A stretch of 64,000 nt of DNA from Promicromonospora thailandica (GCF_024171955.1 NZ_JAMTCS010000014.1:124001-188000); one strand, 5' to 3'. Counted from the stretch's first letter, positions 33,057-41,377 are shown. Notes: generated by a model from the sequence alone, not told the origin. Numbers and translations: made by a program.

Positions 33057-33976
33057 GCCCTGCCTATGCGGGGTGGAGGCAACGGCTCCTCCCCGCGGGT
33101 AGCCAGCCACATTGTGTGCTCCCGACTGATCGCTTCCTCAGCATCCGCCACCGCCTGCGGCCAGTCCTCAGCGCTCACCCCGCGGAGAACATCTGCTTGA
33201 ATGGCCAATTCACCTGCCGCCACCCTGTACGCGGAGGTCAGTTGGGAGTGTTGCTTGATCGCCAGCCAGGCGGCTCCTCCTGCAACGAACGCAGCGACGA
33301 TGCCGGCGAAGTCGAACGGCTCGTCGCGACCTAGGGAAAGAGCAGCAGCTACGATTGCCAGCAACTCACCAAGAAGAAGTGCATAACGCCATGCTGTAGC
33401 ACGGACCTCGTTCTTCCGGGCGTTGGACCAGTACCAGGCGCGCTGTTCTTCTGTCCTTTGTTCGAGATAAGCGTCTCTGCGTTCGGAGAATGGAGACCGA
33501 CGGAGATCGAGCATGCTGTCTGTGAGCACCGCATCGCCAGGACCAACGTTGATTTGGTCCTTGCCACGTAGCAAGACTTCGCTGACTCGGGTTCGAAGCA
33601 GTGCCTCTGCTTCTTGTTCAGTGAGAGTCGGACCGAACGGCTCACCCTGGACAGCGAACCGCCATGCGAGTGTCTTGGTGGACTCGGCGACCGCGCGTCC
33701 GGCGTACCAGTCGCGTTCGGGCTGAAATCGGATTAAAGCTAACTCGGCTAGTGCGGCTAGTACGAACGCGAAAAGTACTATAAGGCCGGAGAAGTCGAAA
33801 TTTCCGACGGCGATGCCCAGAGCCGCGGCGAGCGTTGCGATCAGAAGGGCAACTAGTCGGGAGGCGCTTAGCCGGACGTACGCTGTTTGTCCGCGCCCTG
33901 ACGCTTCGTTTGCCGCATCGTGAATAACGGGCAAGGTGATTTCCCCTGGCCCTCGGGAGTTGTCGGGGCTGCTCAT
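33053..33976 (-). CDS. SLATT/DUF4231-like membrane protein, candidate effector
   Basis: 307-aa membrane protein with two TM pairs, at about 41-58 / 63-83 and 198-215 / 222-240. A soluble middle domain and the YWSNARKNE and HSQLTSAYRVAAGEL segments resemble the SLATT/DUF4231 group (2-TM effectors predicted to form pores in nucleotide-activated immune systems). ATG 33976 overlaps the TIR gene stop (ATGA); ATG 33985 is the alternative. It is the last gene of the zinc-ribbon/TIR/SLATT operon. I infer that a TIR-generated signal opens it and damages the membrane. The family call rests on pattern recognition, not a search. Confidence 0.65.
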   Translation of the reverse strand: MSSPDNSRGPGEITLPVIHDAANEASGRGQTAYVRLSASRLVALLIATLAAALGIAVGNFDFSGLIVLFAFVLAALAELALIRFQPERDWYAGRAVAESTKTLAWRFAVQGEPFGPTLTEQEAEALLRTRVSEVLLRGKDQINVGPGDAVLTDSMLDLRRSPFSERRDAYLEQRTEEQRAWYWSNARKNEVRATAWRYALLLGELLAIVAAALSLGRDEPFDFAGIVAAFVAGGAAWLAIKQHSQLTSAYRVAAGELAIQADVLRGVSAEDWPQAVADAEEAISREHTMWLATRGEEPLPPPRIGRA

Positions 33977-34434
33977 CGCGTGCATGTACTCATCGTGTTG
34001 GTGGGCATCGACCTGCCGCGGCTCGTCGCTGCGATCGCTCGCTCGATGGCATCGTCAAACTGATTGACATCGGCTGGAGTGTTCCAGTCGAGAATCTCCG
34101 CGCCGTACTTCGTCAACCCTTCGGGGACTGGGGCGTCGGGATCGATACGAATGCCAATGATGCCCTTTCCCTGTTCTTTGCTCCACTGGATCTCTTTCTC
34201 GACCCACTCGCTTTGGGAGGTCTCCTTCCCGATGAGAACGATCGTCGCCGATGACCCTTTGATCCGCTCCTTGATCTTTCGGCTGATGTAATCAGCATCC
34301 TGGCTCTTCACCGGGTCGAGCAGGTGCCGCCCCGTGAAGTCAACGTTGACGTTCTTGTTGTACGTCATTAGGTTCAAGCCGCGGGCTTTCATCTGATCGG
34401 CATGCTGATAACTGATAAAGACTCGACGGGTCAT
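33973..34434 (-). CDS. TIR-domain protein, ThsB-like (DUF1863 type)
   Basis: 153-aa single-domain TIR protein. The first strand is RRVFISYQHAD (residues 3-13), the middle is DYISRKIKERIKGSSATIVLIG, and the catalytic-type segment SEWVEKEIQWS has Glu81 where NAD-cleaving TIR proteins carry the active glutamate. A final KGIIGIRID strand follows. This is the pattern of Thoeris ThsB proteins, which make cyclic ADP-ribose-type signals on infection. ATG 34434 and the stop both use ATGA overlaps, so it is made together with the zinc-ribbon protein and the SLATT protein. No ThsA-type SIR2 protein is nearby; the SLATT protein takes the effector position. Confidence 0.8.
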   Translation of the reverse strand: MTRRVFISYQHADQMKARGLNLMTYNKNVNVDFTGRHLLDPVKSQDADYISRKIKERIKGSSATIVLIGKETSQSEWVEKEIQWSKEQGKGIIGIRIDPDAPVPEGLTKYGAEILDWNTPADVNQFDDAIERAIAATSRGRSMPTNTMSTCTR

Positions 34435-35237
34435 GCGCCCTCCTCGGCGGGAGCGAGCGTTGCCATCTGCTTGCACAACGGACACTTCTTCAGCAGTGCG
34501 CCGCTCTTGATGACATATCCGCACTCTCGGCATCGCCACTTGCGGTTCCTGGAACTGTTGGGCACCCTCGAGAACTCAGCGTCGGTCTGGTAGTACTCAG
34601 GGGCGTCTGCCCAGCTAAATCCAGCCTCCCGTCCCCACGACGGATACGCGTAGCCCGATCGAGCACGCGCGAACGCTTCGACTCGCTCGACTTCGCCTAA
34701 GTATTCGGCCGTGCGGTCAGGGTGCTCGTCGCATATCCGGCGAAGAGTCGCCACAGTCTCAGCATCGATCGGTTTCATCGTGCGGAACTGTGTAGAACAG
34801 ATCGCTGCTAACGGCTCTGCCAGATCGCTCGCGAGGATGGGGTCTATGAAGTGCAACTTGTCGGCAGCGAGGGCGTAGTCACGATTGACCGCACCCTGGG
34901 TGCCTTCCGTATACCAGCCAACGTGGTAGTACCCGGAGATCACTCTCCCCTGGTGCGGCTTGCGTGTCGTGAGGAAGAAGATGGTGGCCGCGCCATCGAG
35001 AACGATCCGATTTCGCATGGACGGCTCGCAGGTGGAGAACAGACCGTACGTTCCGGTCTCGATGTTTGGGTCGCTCTTGTTGTCCGCAGGTCGGGTGATC
35101 TCGCGAACTGGCCATCGGGCGAGGGGCTCTGAGAAGTAGACAGACAGGTAGCCGCGGCCAGCATCGGGGAGCTCGCGCCACGGTTCGCCGAGGCGACGCG
35201 CCGCTGCGCCTCCCTCGTGATCCCAGTCCTGTCGCAT
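34431..35237 (-). CDS. Protein of unknown function with C-terminal zinc ribbon
   Basis: 268 aa, soluble. The C-terminus is a zinc ribbon with Cys236, Cys239, Cys252 and Cys255 (WRCRECGYV and KKCPLCKQM). The N-terminal half has strands GYLSVYFSEPL, TYGLFSTCEPSMRNRIV, ATIFFLTTRK and RVISGYYHVGWY, which look like a small beta barrel of the PUA/EVE or Nmad kind that binds modified bases; this is inference. First gene of the operon with TIR and SLATT, and divergent from the kinase/synthase pair. It may be the sensor of the system. Function unproven. Confidence 0.75.
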   Translation of the reverse strand: MRQDWDHEGGAAARRLGEPWRELPDAGRGYLSVYFSEPLARWPVREITRPADNKSDPNIETGTYGLFSTCEPSMRNRIVLDGAATIFFLTTRKPHQGRVISGYYHVGWYTEGTQGAVNRDYALAADKLHFIDPILASDLAEPLAAICSTQFRTMKPIDAETVATLRRICDEHPDRTAEYLGEVERVEAFARARSGYAYPSWGREAGFSWADAPEYYQTDAEFSRVPNSSRNRKWRCRECGYVIKSGALLKKCPLCKQMATLAPAEEGA

Positions 35238-35248
35238 AGCTTGATGCT

Positions 35249-35261
35249 AGGGGTGACCCCT
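35249..35261. promoter_or_regulatory. Small palindrome in the divergent promoter region
   Basis: AGGGGT-G-ACCCCT in the 68 bp between the divergent zinc-ribbon/TIR/SLATT operon and the kinase/synthase operon. Its central position suggests shared control of both transcripts. Confidence 0.4.
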
Positions 35262-35305
35262 GACACATCCCGGTAGCCACACTGGGCGGAGCGAAGGAGC
35301 TGGTG

Positions 35306-35929
35306 ATGGCCAAGACTGATCTCACCATCCGCCGCGGTGCGGTCATCGTGTTCGAGGGGCTCGATCAGACTGGTAAGTCGACTCAGTTGAACCGACTCCG
35401 CGGCTCGCTCGACGCGGAGTCCACGGTGTTCGCCCACATGCCAAGCGGCTTCACTGTGTTCACGGAGCGTGTGTACAGCGCGCTGGAGGGCGAGACCCCT
35501 GACGAGAAACCCACATCAGGCCTCGCCCAGCAGTTAGCGCACCTCGCGTGCCATGCGGAGTCTGTGCCCGATCTCAAGCGAGCTGCGGAGACGCGATCTT
35601 TGATTCTGGATCGTTGGTGGTGGTCCACCCTCGCTTACGGCTGGTACGGCGGATCAGTCAAGCAGTCAGGACTCCCTGAGTCGAGCTTCAAGGAACTCAT
35701 TGAGGCGATCTGGTCACCGATCAATCCGTCTATCGTGTTCGTTTTCCTCGAACCCCACCACCTCGACCCGAACAACGCTCCGGGCGTACAAGACGGCTAT
35801 CAAGCACTTTTGAACGAATACTCCGAGTCCGCGGTTGTCGTCCCGATAGCGAACGAAGAAGAGACACACTCGTTTGTTACTGAGGCGCTTCTGAATCGCG
35901 GACTGGCTGCCCGAGTTCAGAATCGATGA
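35306..35929 (+). CDS. Thymidylate-kinase-like P-loop nucleotide kinase
   Basis: 207-aa P-loop kinase: Walker A EGLDQTGKST at 17-26 in the form used by dTMP kinases, and a DR motif at 102-103 (LDRWWWSTLAYG). There is no typical LID arginine cluster, so it may act on an unusual substrate such as a modified deoxynucleotide or a modified base in DNA. ATG 35306 follows GGAG by six bases; GTG 35303 is possible. It is followed after 6 bp by the synthase homologue. Housekeeping Tmk is unlikely given the lower-GC island context. Confidence 0.8.
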   Translation: MAKTDLTIRRGAVIVFEGLDQTGKSTQLNRLRGSLDAESTVFAHMPSGFTVFTERVYSALEGETPDEKPTSGLAQQLAHLACHAESVPDLKRAAETRSLILDRWWWSTLAYGWYGGSVKQSGLPESSFKELIEAIWSPINPSIVFVFLEPHHLDPNNAPGVQDGYQALLNEYSESAVVVPIANEEETHSFVTEALLNRGLAARVQNR

Positions 35930-35935
35930 GGCGCT

Positions 35936-36925
35936 GTGGCCGTATATCGAGATGTGGAGCAGGCGTTCTTAGCCGAGTTGCATGCCGTTGTTGAATCTGG
36001 AGACCCTGTAAAGGTCCGCGGAGAGCGGACCCGGGAACTGCGGGCGCGACTCATCGAGGTGTCTGACGTTCGGTCTCGCCACGTTGTACTCCCCCACCGA
36101 AACAACAACGTTTTTGCCTCGATAGCAGAGAGCATGTGGGTCTTGGCGGGGCGCAACGACTTGAACTTTCTCAGCGCCTACCTAGAGCGCGCGGTCAACT
36201 TCTCGGATGATGGCCTGACATGGCGCGCTGGGTACGGCCTCCGGCTCCGAAACTGGAACGGCGTGGATCAACTCGCGGAGATTGTGCAGATTCTCCGGAA
36301 AGACCCGCTCTCGCGCCGTGCCGTCGCGAGCATCTACGATCCCGATCGCGACTTCGTCGAGAGTCGAGATATCCCATGCAACAACTGGCTTCACTTCCTC
36401 ATGAGAGACGGGTATCTCCACCTCCACGTGGCGGCCCGCAGCACTGACATATGGTGGGGATTCTCAGGCATCAACGCCTTCGAGTGGACGCTGCTGCTTG
36501 AGGTGATGTCGCGGTGGCTCCGATGTATGCCTGGGCGGCTGGTCTTTTTTAGTTCTTCCCTACATCTCTATGAGCGTCACCTCGACCGGGCTTTGCGGCT
36601 TCTAGCCAGTCAACCTAGCCCGGCACCGACCGGCGCGACAGAGCAGCCGAAATTCGACACAGATTGGGAGGATGCCCCCGCGGCGTGGTCAGAGTGGATG
36701 CGCCTGGAGGCCGGCATCCGCTCTGGCCAAGACCTCTCGGCACTCGACTGCAACCTCGCCGACCCGCTCCTGCTCGCATACATTCGAATGATCGATCTAT
36801 ATTGGTCCGCGCAGAGTGGAGCCGAACCTGGGGTCCTAGACGACAAGCTAGTTGAACTTGGAGACAGCCGGCTTACTGCCGCCGCGCGCGAGTATCTCGA
36901 ACGAACTCAACGGTTGCAGCACTGA
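35936..36925 (+). CDS. Thymidylate synthase homologue, possible deoxyuridylate hydroxymethylase
   Basis: 329 aa with the ThyA fold. The catalytic cysteine is Cys148 in DIPCNNW (family PCH; the histidine is Asn here). The phosphate-binding RSTD is at 168-171, the base-selecting Asn180 (GINAFEW) aligns with the dUMP-type Asn of ThyA, and an HLY motif follows. Upstream are a GYGLRLRNW block and DPLSRRAVASIYDP. ThyA relatives in phages make 5-hydroxymethyl-dUMP or -dCMP for DNA hypermodification. The Asn suggests a uridylate substrate. Paired with the kinase and convergent, 10 bp apart, with the HMUDK-like gene. Confidence 0.82.
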   Translation: MAVYRDVEQAFLAELHAVVESGDPVKVRGERTRELRARLIEVSDVRSRHVVLPHRNNNVFASIAESMWVLAGRNDLNFLSAYLERAVNFSDDGLTWRAGYGLRLRNWNGVDQLAEIVQILRKDPLSRRAVASIYDPDRDFVESRDIPCNNWLHFLMRDGYLHLHVAARSTDIWWGFSGINAFEWTLLLEVMSRWLRCMPGRLVFFSSSLHLYERHLDRALRLLASQPSPAPTGATEQPKFDTDWEDAPAAWSEWMRLEAGIRSGQDLSALDCNLADPLLLAYIRMIDLYWSAQSGAEPGVLDDKLVELGDSRLTAAAREYLERTQRLQH

Positions 36926-36935
36926 GCCCGACGCG

Positions 36936-37937
36936 CTAAGTAACTGATGCGAGCGCGCTCGAACGGCCGGCCACCCGCTGGTTGATGCCCCACTTTGGGG
37001 GGAAGAACGGCCTTGCTGGCGGGCCCTGCGGTGTGAACTGCTGTTTTATCCTGTTGCGGCTTCCGACTCCACGCACATTGGGGTGCTTTACTCGAGCGTA
37101 CTTGTCAGTTTCGCAAAACAGGTTCTGGCAGTCAATAAGCGTCAAAGCCCGGCCAAAAAGGTCGTCAAACTCGATGCCTTGATCTTCGAACTGCGCGTCT
37201 TGTGTGTCGACCATCCACCGGATGATGTCTTCGTGGGACACACCATTGAGCTGCGGGAAGCACTTCGCGATGCCGCTTCGCGCGCCCGGCCCAGGCACAA
37301 CAAAATCGTTCTCATTAAAGTCGATCACCGAGGTGTAGTTAAGGTCGATCGCCAGTTGATAAGAGAGGAATGGACCAAGTGAAGGAAAAGTCGAAATCGT
37401 CTCAAAGACCTGGCTAAGGGACCTAGCGTGCCCGATTTGCGAGGAAACCCCGGAACGCATCATGTGGTCGGCCAACAGCAGATGGTTTCGGTGTTTCCGG
37501 ACTGCACCGAACGGCGGGGGTGGGACGATATACGCCGCAGAGTAAACTCTGTCGCCGTTAGCAATTCTTGCGTCAAGAACCTTGCTGTAGGCATCGACAT
37601 CGAAAGTTGATGTTGTGATCTGGCCGAATCTTGATTCCAGCGCGTCCCATGTCGATGGCTTGTTGAAGAAGCGAAATAGCAGAACGCGCAAGATGAGATT
37701 TTCCGGGTCCTGGGGACCCTCGTAGGCGATACGTATCAGATCCTGTGACACGCGGTCGGCGGCGCGGTAGGCGTTAGTGAAGCGATACTTCGATAGGACT
37801 GCGTCATTGGTCCACGGGCCAGGTTCGCCACGTAACCTCGCGTGATACACGTGCTGCCGTTCGGCCGCGAAGCGCCAGTAGGACGAAAGCACCTCTGAAA
37901 CGCCGACGTCGCGTCGACCAACTCTCACGCGCCGCAT
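36936..37937 (-). CDS. Protein resembling the helical domain of 5-hmdU DNA kinase (formerly aGPT-Pplase2)
   Basis: 333-aa helical protein. Recognisable blocks are SYWRFAAERQHVYHARLRG (19-37), PWTNDAVLSKYRFTNAYRAADRVSQ (41-65, in two parts), LLFRFFNKPSTW, GPFLSYQLAIDLNY (188-201), GPGARSGIAKCF (216-227) and LIDCQNLFCETDKYARV (267-283). I recall this pattern from the family first predicted as alpha-glutamyl/putrescinyl-thymine pyrophosphorylase and later linked to phage 5-hydroxymethyl-dU DNA kinases. ATG 37937 follows CAGGAGG; upstream in-frame GTG 37973 lacks support. With the separate P-loop kinase it could form a two-subunit base kinase. Confidence 0.65.
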   Translation of the reverse strand: MRRVRVGRRDVGVSEVLSSYWRFAAERQHVYHARLRGEPGPWTNDAVLSKYRFTNAYRAADRVSQDLIRIAYEGPQDPENLILRVLLFRFFNKPSTWDALESRFGQITTSTFDVDAYSKVLDARIANGDRVYSAAYIVPPPPFGAVRKHRNHLLLADHMMRSGVSSQIGHARSLSQVFETISTFPSLGPFLSYQLAIDLNYTSVIDFNENDFVVPGPGARSGIAKCFPQLNGVSHEDIIRWMVDTQDAQFEDQGIEFDDLFGRALTLIDCQNLFCETDKYARVKHPNVRGVGSRNRIKQQFTPQGPPARPFFPPKWGINQRVAGRSSALASVT

Positions 37938-38036
37938 CAGGCCCTCCTGTCGGTGCTTACCTCCGGCTCCCACGTGTGTCTAGGTTGTCATGAGGGGGCC
38001 GGCAATGCCCGGAGACGCGCCACCGTCGCGGGTGGT

Positions 38037-38348
38037 TCAGGCATGCGTTCTTCGCGAGCGAGCGGTTCGGCCGACCATGAGTAGGAGGGTGACTGGTCTG
38101 ATCCAGAGCAACTCGAAGGCGTTCCAGACGAACAGCAGGACCAGCAGGTAGAGCCATCCGGGGCCGCCGTCGTTGACGATCGTGGTGCAGATCGCGGCAG
38201 CGTAGAGGTAGGGCACGGCCAGGAGCATCGCGGGGACACTCCACTTGAGGCCGCACCGGGTGCGGATGGTGTTGAGTAGCAGGTTGGTGGGTGCGTGGCG
38301 GAGTACGCCGTAGCCTCGTGGGCTGAGTGCCAAAGATGTGCGGAGCAT
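38037..38348 (-). CDS. Small membrane protein typical of actinobacterial integrative elements
   Basis: 103 aa with two TM segments (WSVPAMLLAVPYLYAAAIC and GGPGWLYLLVLLFVWNAFELLW) after an N-terminal segment ending APTNLLLNTIRTRCGLKW. Proteins of this kind are common in actinobacterial integrative elements and plasmids and are often labelled sulfate permease without evidence. Role unknown. ATG 38348 gives the natural length. The following 38349-38563 holds no gene I can support. Confidence 0.65.
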   Translation of the reverse strand: MLRTSLALSPRGYGVLRHAPTNLLLNTIRTRCGLKWSVPAMLLAVPYLYAAAICTTIVNDGGPGWLYLLVLLFVWNAFELLWIRPVTLLLMVGRTARSRRTHA

Positions 38349-38563
38349 CGCGGGTCTCTTTTTCCTCGTTATAGCGCGACGGTGTTCCGTCCTGAAGGCG
38401 GCTATGAACCGAGGGCACTCGAAGGGGCTGTCCCGCGGGACCCACGTAGCTAGAAAACCTGCATCATGATCGAGTCTGCGAGCGTGCTCTGACAGAGGGA
38501 ACCCCCTCGACGGTGAGCAAGCGTGTACCTCGTCGGTGACCTTGGAGCGAAAGGGCACCGATC

Positions 38564-39310
38564 ATGGCGACACTGGCGGAGCAGGTACAGGGTGAGCGGA
38601 TGGCGCGGGTGGGCCTTCGCCCCGAAAAGAGGACACGTCTTCGTGTGGTCATGCGGCGGGCTGCAGCGCAGCTGCCAGGACGCTCCTTTCGTCGTCGGCC
38701 GAACTCTGGTTGCCCAGGCGCTGCCGACGACGCCCGTACCTCCGACACCCTCGTGCCGGAACAGGTAGCTGGCTATCTCGCGAAGTACGCCACCAAGAGC
38801 ACGAACGTCGACCCGGCCTCGCCGCGCCCGCACCTGTCCAGGCTCACCCGTGAGTGCCGGCGCCTGGCCGACCGTGCCGCCACCGCCTGCCGGCCTGCCG
38901 GCTACGAGCCCGAAGAGGACGAAGACGGGTGCGTGTGTGGCCAGTGCATCGAGTCGCCGTACCGGCTGCTGGCCAAGTGGGCGCACATGCTCGGCTTCCG
39001 TGGTCACTTCTCGACCAAGAGCCGGCGCTACTCCGTCACGCTCGGCCGGCTGCGTGCTGCTCGTGTTCGGTTCGCTCGTCTGGCTGCTGAGGCGCAGCGC
39101 GCCGGCGAACCGCTCGACGTGACCGACCTGGAACGCAGGCTGCTGGCCGACGACGAAGAGACAACCCTCGTGGTCGACGGCTCGTGGACCTACGCCGGCA
39201 CCGGCTGGTCGACCAACGGCGAGAAGGAGCTCGCTGAGGCTGCTGCCGCTCGTGCCCGCGAGTACGCGAAGTGGAAGGCGGCTCAGAACTACCCGGCCCG
39301 TACGGCCTGA
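38564..39310 (+). pseudogene. C-terminal part of an element replication initiator (RepSA-like)
   Basis: From about residue 65 on (38757) the product matches the C-terminal part of rolling-circle initiators of actinobacterial integrative elements: VAGYLAKYATKS, CRRLADR, a Cys pair CVCGQC, and YRLLAKWAHMLGFRGHFSTKSRRYS, then an alanine-rich tail. Full proteins are roughly twice as long and carry the HUH catalytic motifs upstream. Those are absent here, and the first 60 residues do not fit. The element has therefore lost replication. It precedes the excisionase by 38 bp, the normal rep-xis-int order. Confidence 0.75.
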
Positions 39311-39348
39311 CGACAACACGGTGTGGTGGATGTGGAAGGGGAAAGACC

Positions 39349-39567
39349 ATGGATGCCTCAGACATCTCTGACCTGCTGACCACGGAAGAGGTCGCAGAGC
39401 GGTTCCGGGTGAACCCGTCGACGGTGCGACGGTGGCGGCTCGACGGCGTGGGTCCGCGTCACGTCCGGATCGGCAGCGTCTACCGCTACCCGCTCGCCCT
39501 GCTCAACGAGTGGGTCAGGAAGAACCTCGCTGAGACCGGCCCGTCGCGTGCCGAGGTGGCGTCATGA
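39349..39567 (+). CDS. Excisionase (MerR/AlpA-like helix-turn-helix)
   Basis: 72-aa DNA-binding protein of the excisionase type: LLTTEEVAERFRVNPSTVRRW forms the winged helix-turn-helix, followed by VYRYPLALLNEWV. It assists the integrase in excision. ATG 39349 follows GGAAGGGGAAAG. The stop overlaps the integrase start (ATGA), the standard xis-int coupling. Confidence 0.88.
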   Translation: MDASDISDLLTTEEVAERFRVNPSTVRRWRLDGVGPRHVRIGSVYRYPLALLNEWVRKNLAETGPSRAEVAS

Positions 39568-40793
39568 CCACGGCGAAGAAGAAACAGCCCGTGCCGCCGC
39601 TCGGTGCTGTCGTCCACGGCACGGTGGAGGCCCGGCAGGGTGCACGGCTCGGCACCCGCTACCTGGCGCGTGCGCGCTGGACTCACCCCGCCACGCACAA
39701 GCGCGAGACCGCATCGGCCACCTTCGGGAGCGATGTCGAGGCGCATGCGTGGCTGGATGAGCAACGGTCGATCGCGCGGACCGGTCAGAATCCCGGCCAG
39801 ACGTTGGAGGACTACATTGCCGGCCTCGGGGAGCGCTGGGCGCGTTCGATCGACCGGACCTCGACCTTCGACCCCTACGCGGCGGGTTTGAAGCTCCGCG
39901 TCATTCCCGAGCTCGGGCACCTTCCGGTCGGGATGATCACGGCCGGCCTGATCGATCGCGCCATCGATCGATGGGAGAAGACCTCCGGTCACTCGACGGT
40001 GAAGAACACGGTTGCGGCCCTGGTCCACGTCCTGGATGACGCGGTGCGGGATGGTCTGTTGCCGAGGAATCCGGCCAAGGATCGTGCTCGGCGCAAGCAA
40101 CCGGGCCAGGTCAAGGACGGGTCCGACGTCAACCCGCGTGAACTGGCGCTACCGGACGTGGCGACGCTCAACAAGCTCGTTGCCGCCGTCGTGGAAGCGG
40201 GCGGAGACCAGTGCTGGGGTGACATGGTGCTGCTGCTGGCGACCACGGGAATGCGGATCAGTGAGGTGTCCGGGCTCGTCGTCGGTGACGTCGACCTCAA
40301 GGCCGGCCTGATCTACGTTCGCCGGCAGAAGTACCCGGGTCGCGGTGGCCTGATCGTGAAGTCCACCAAGGGCCGGCGCAATCGTGTCGTTCCGATCATC
40401 GAGCCGGCCCGCAAGACGCTCGAACGCCTGACGCCTGTTGGTCGGCCTGACGACTCGCCCCTGATCAAGGGTCCGCGTGGTGGGACGATCACGACGGCGA
40501 CGCTCCGTGACGCCACCAACTGGGACAAGCTCGTGAAGGATCTCGGCATCGCCGGCCTCGTCCGGCACGGTCTCCGGCACACGGCGCTTACTTGGATGGC
40601 TGACAGTGGCGTCCAGCTCCACGTGCTCCAGCGGGTGGCCGGCCACCAGGACCCGGCCATGACTGCCCGCTACCTGCACCCGGATCACCGAGCGCTGATC
40701 GATGCCGGCGCGAGGTTCGGGGCCTGGTGGTCACAAAGTGGCCACAAGAAGGGGCCAGGAGAGGGCGACGAAGATGCCGCCGAGACGGCATGA
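39564..40793 (+). CDS. int: Tyrosine site-specific integrase
   Basis: 409-aa tyrosine recombinase that inserts the element at the tRNA-Pro gene 42 bp downstream. Catalytic residues are visible: Arg231 (TTGMRISEVSG), His335 and Arg338 (HGLRH), His361 (VAGHQDP) and Tyr370 (TARYLHP). An N-terminal core-binding domain precedes them. It appears intact, so the element could still be excised if a partner site exists. Confidence 0.94.
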   Translation: MTTAKKKQPVPPLGAVVHGTVEARQGARLGTRYLARARWTHPATHKRETASATFGSDVEAHAWLDEQRSIARTGQNPGQTLEDYIAGLGERWARSIDRTSTFDPYAAGLKLRVIPELGHLPVGMITAGLIDRAIDRWEKTSGHSTVKNTVAALVHVLDDAVRDGLLPRNPAKDRARRKQPGQVKDGSDVNPRELALPDVATLNKLVAAVVEAGGDQCWGDMVLLLATTGMRISEVSGLVVGDVDLKAGLIYVRRQKYPGRGGLIVKSTKGRRNRVVPIIEPARKTLERLTPVGRPDDSPLIKGPRGGTITTATLRDATNWDKLVKDLGIAGLVRHGLRHTALTWMADSGVQLHVLQRVAGHQDPAMTARYLHPDHRALIDAGARFGAWWSQSGHKKGPGEGDEDAAETA

Positions 40794-40798
40794 AAAAC

Positions 40799-40828
40799 GC
40801 CCCTCACCTGCGTGAACAGGTGAGGGGC
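40799..40828 (-). terminator. Intrinsic terminator of the tRNA gene (also faces int)
   Basis: Twelve-bp stem: 40799-40810 pairs with 40817-40828 around a six-base loop. On the minus strand it is followed by GTTTTT, so it is a Rho-independent terminator for the tRNA transcript. It lies directly after the integrase stop. Confidence 0.85.
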
Positions 40829-40834
40829 GATCTG

Positions 40835-40908
<74 letters not shown>

Positions 40909-41098
40909 CGGTGTTCTTGAGCATGCCCAAGGCTACCGGTTCGACCCCTTGGGGCCGACGGAAATACTACCCCACTTGAGGGGCTGTGCCCGACCAGCGA
41001 CCAGGTCGGGTCGTGACGGTGCGGACCGTGCTCGGGATTCCACGGCGGCGGTGCGGTGTTAAACCGGCGCGAGACCACCACATCACGAGGGAGCCGCC

Positions 41099-41377
41099 AT
41101 GGAGCAGCAGCCGGACCGTCCGCTGGACGAGCTCGTCGGGCAGATCCCGGAGGGCTGGTCCCGGGTGCAGCTCTCCGGCGAGAGCTGGGGCGTGACGCGT
41201 ACGACGCGCGCCAACGGCAAGGTCGTTACCGTCTCGGCCGAACGTCTCGGGGGCGCCGAGCGGCTCAGCGCGAACGTCTGGATCACGACGGACGGGCCGC
41301 TGCTGCGGCCGTGCGAGGTGCCTGCCGACGCGGTCCTCGACTTCCTCCGGTCGGCGGCAGGGGAGTACGGCACCTGA
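41099..41377 (+). CDS. Conserved hypothetical protein
   Basis: 92-aa soluble protein (EGWSRVQLSGESWGVTRTTR; RLSANVWITTDGPLLRPCEVPAD). The pattern recalls small actinobacterial proteins related to a C-terminal extension of some methionine sulfoxide reductases, but I do not assign a function. ATG 41099 follows GAGGGAG. First host gene after the tRNA-Pro insertion site. Confidence 0.75.
   Translation: MEQQPDRPLDELVGQIPEGWSRVQLSGESWGVTRTTRANGKVVTVSAERLGGAERLSANVWITTDGPLLRPCEVPADAVLDFLRSAAGEYGT

Noticed and set aside
35306-35929. The kinase as the housekeeping thymidylate kinase Tmk
   Set aside because: It lies in a lower-GC mobile region beside a divergent synthase homologue and lacks a clear LID region; a specialised role fits better.
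38480-38520. CTGACAG-like string as the second attachment site of the element
   Set aside because: Only a few bases match the tRNA-Pro 3' end and the match breaks at once; not convincing as a direct repeat.
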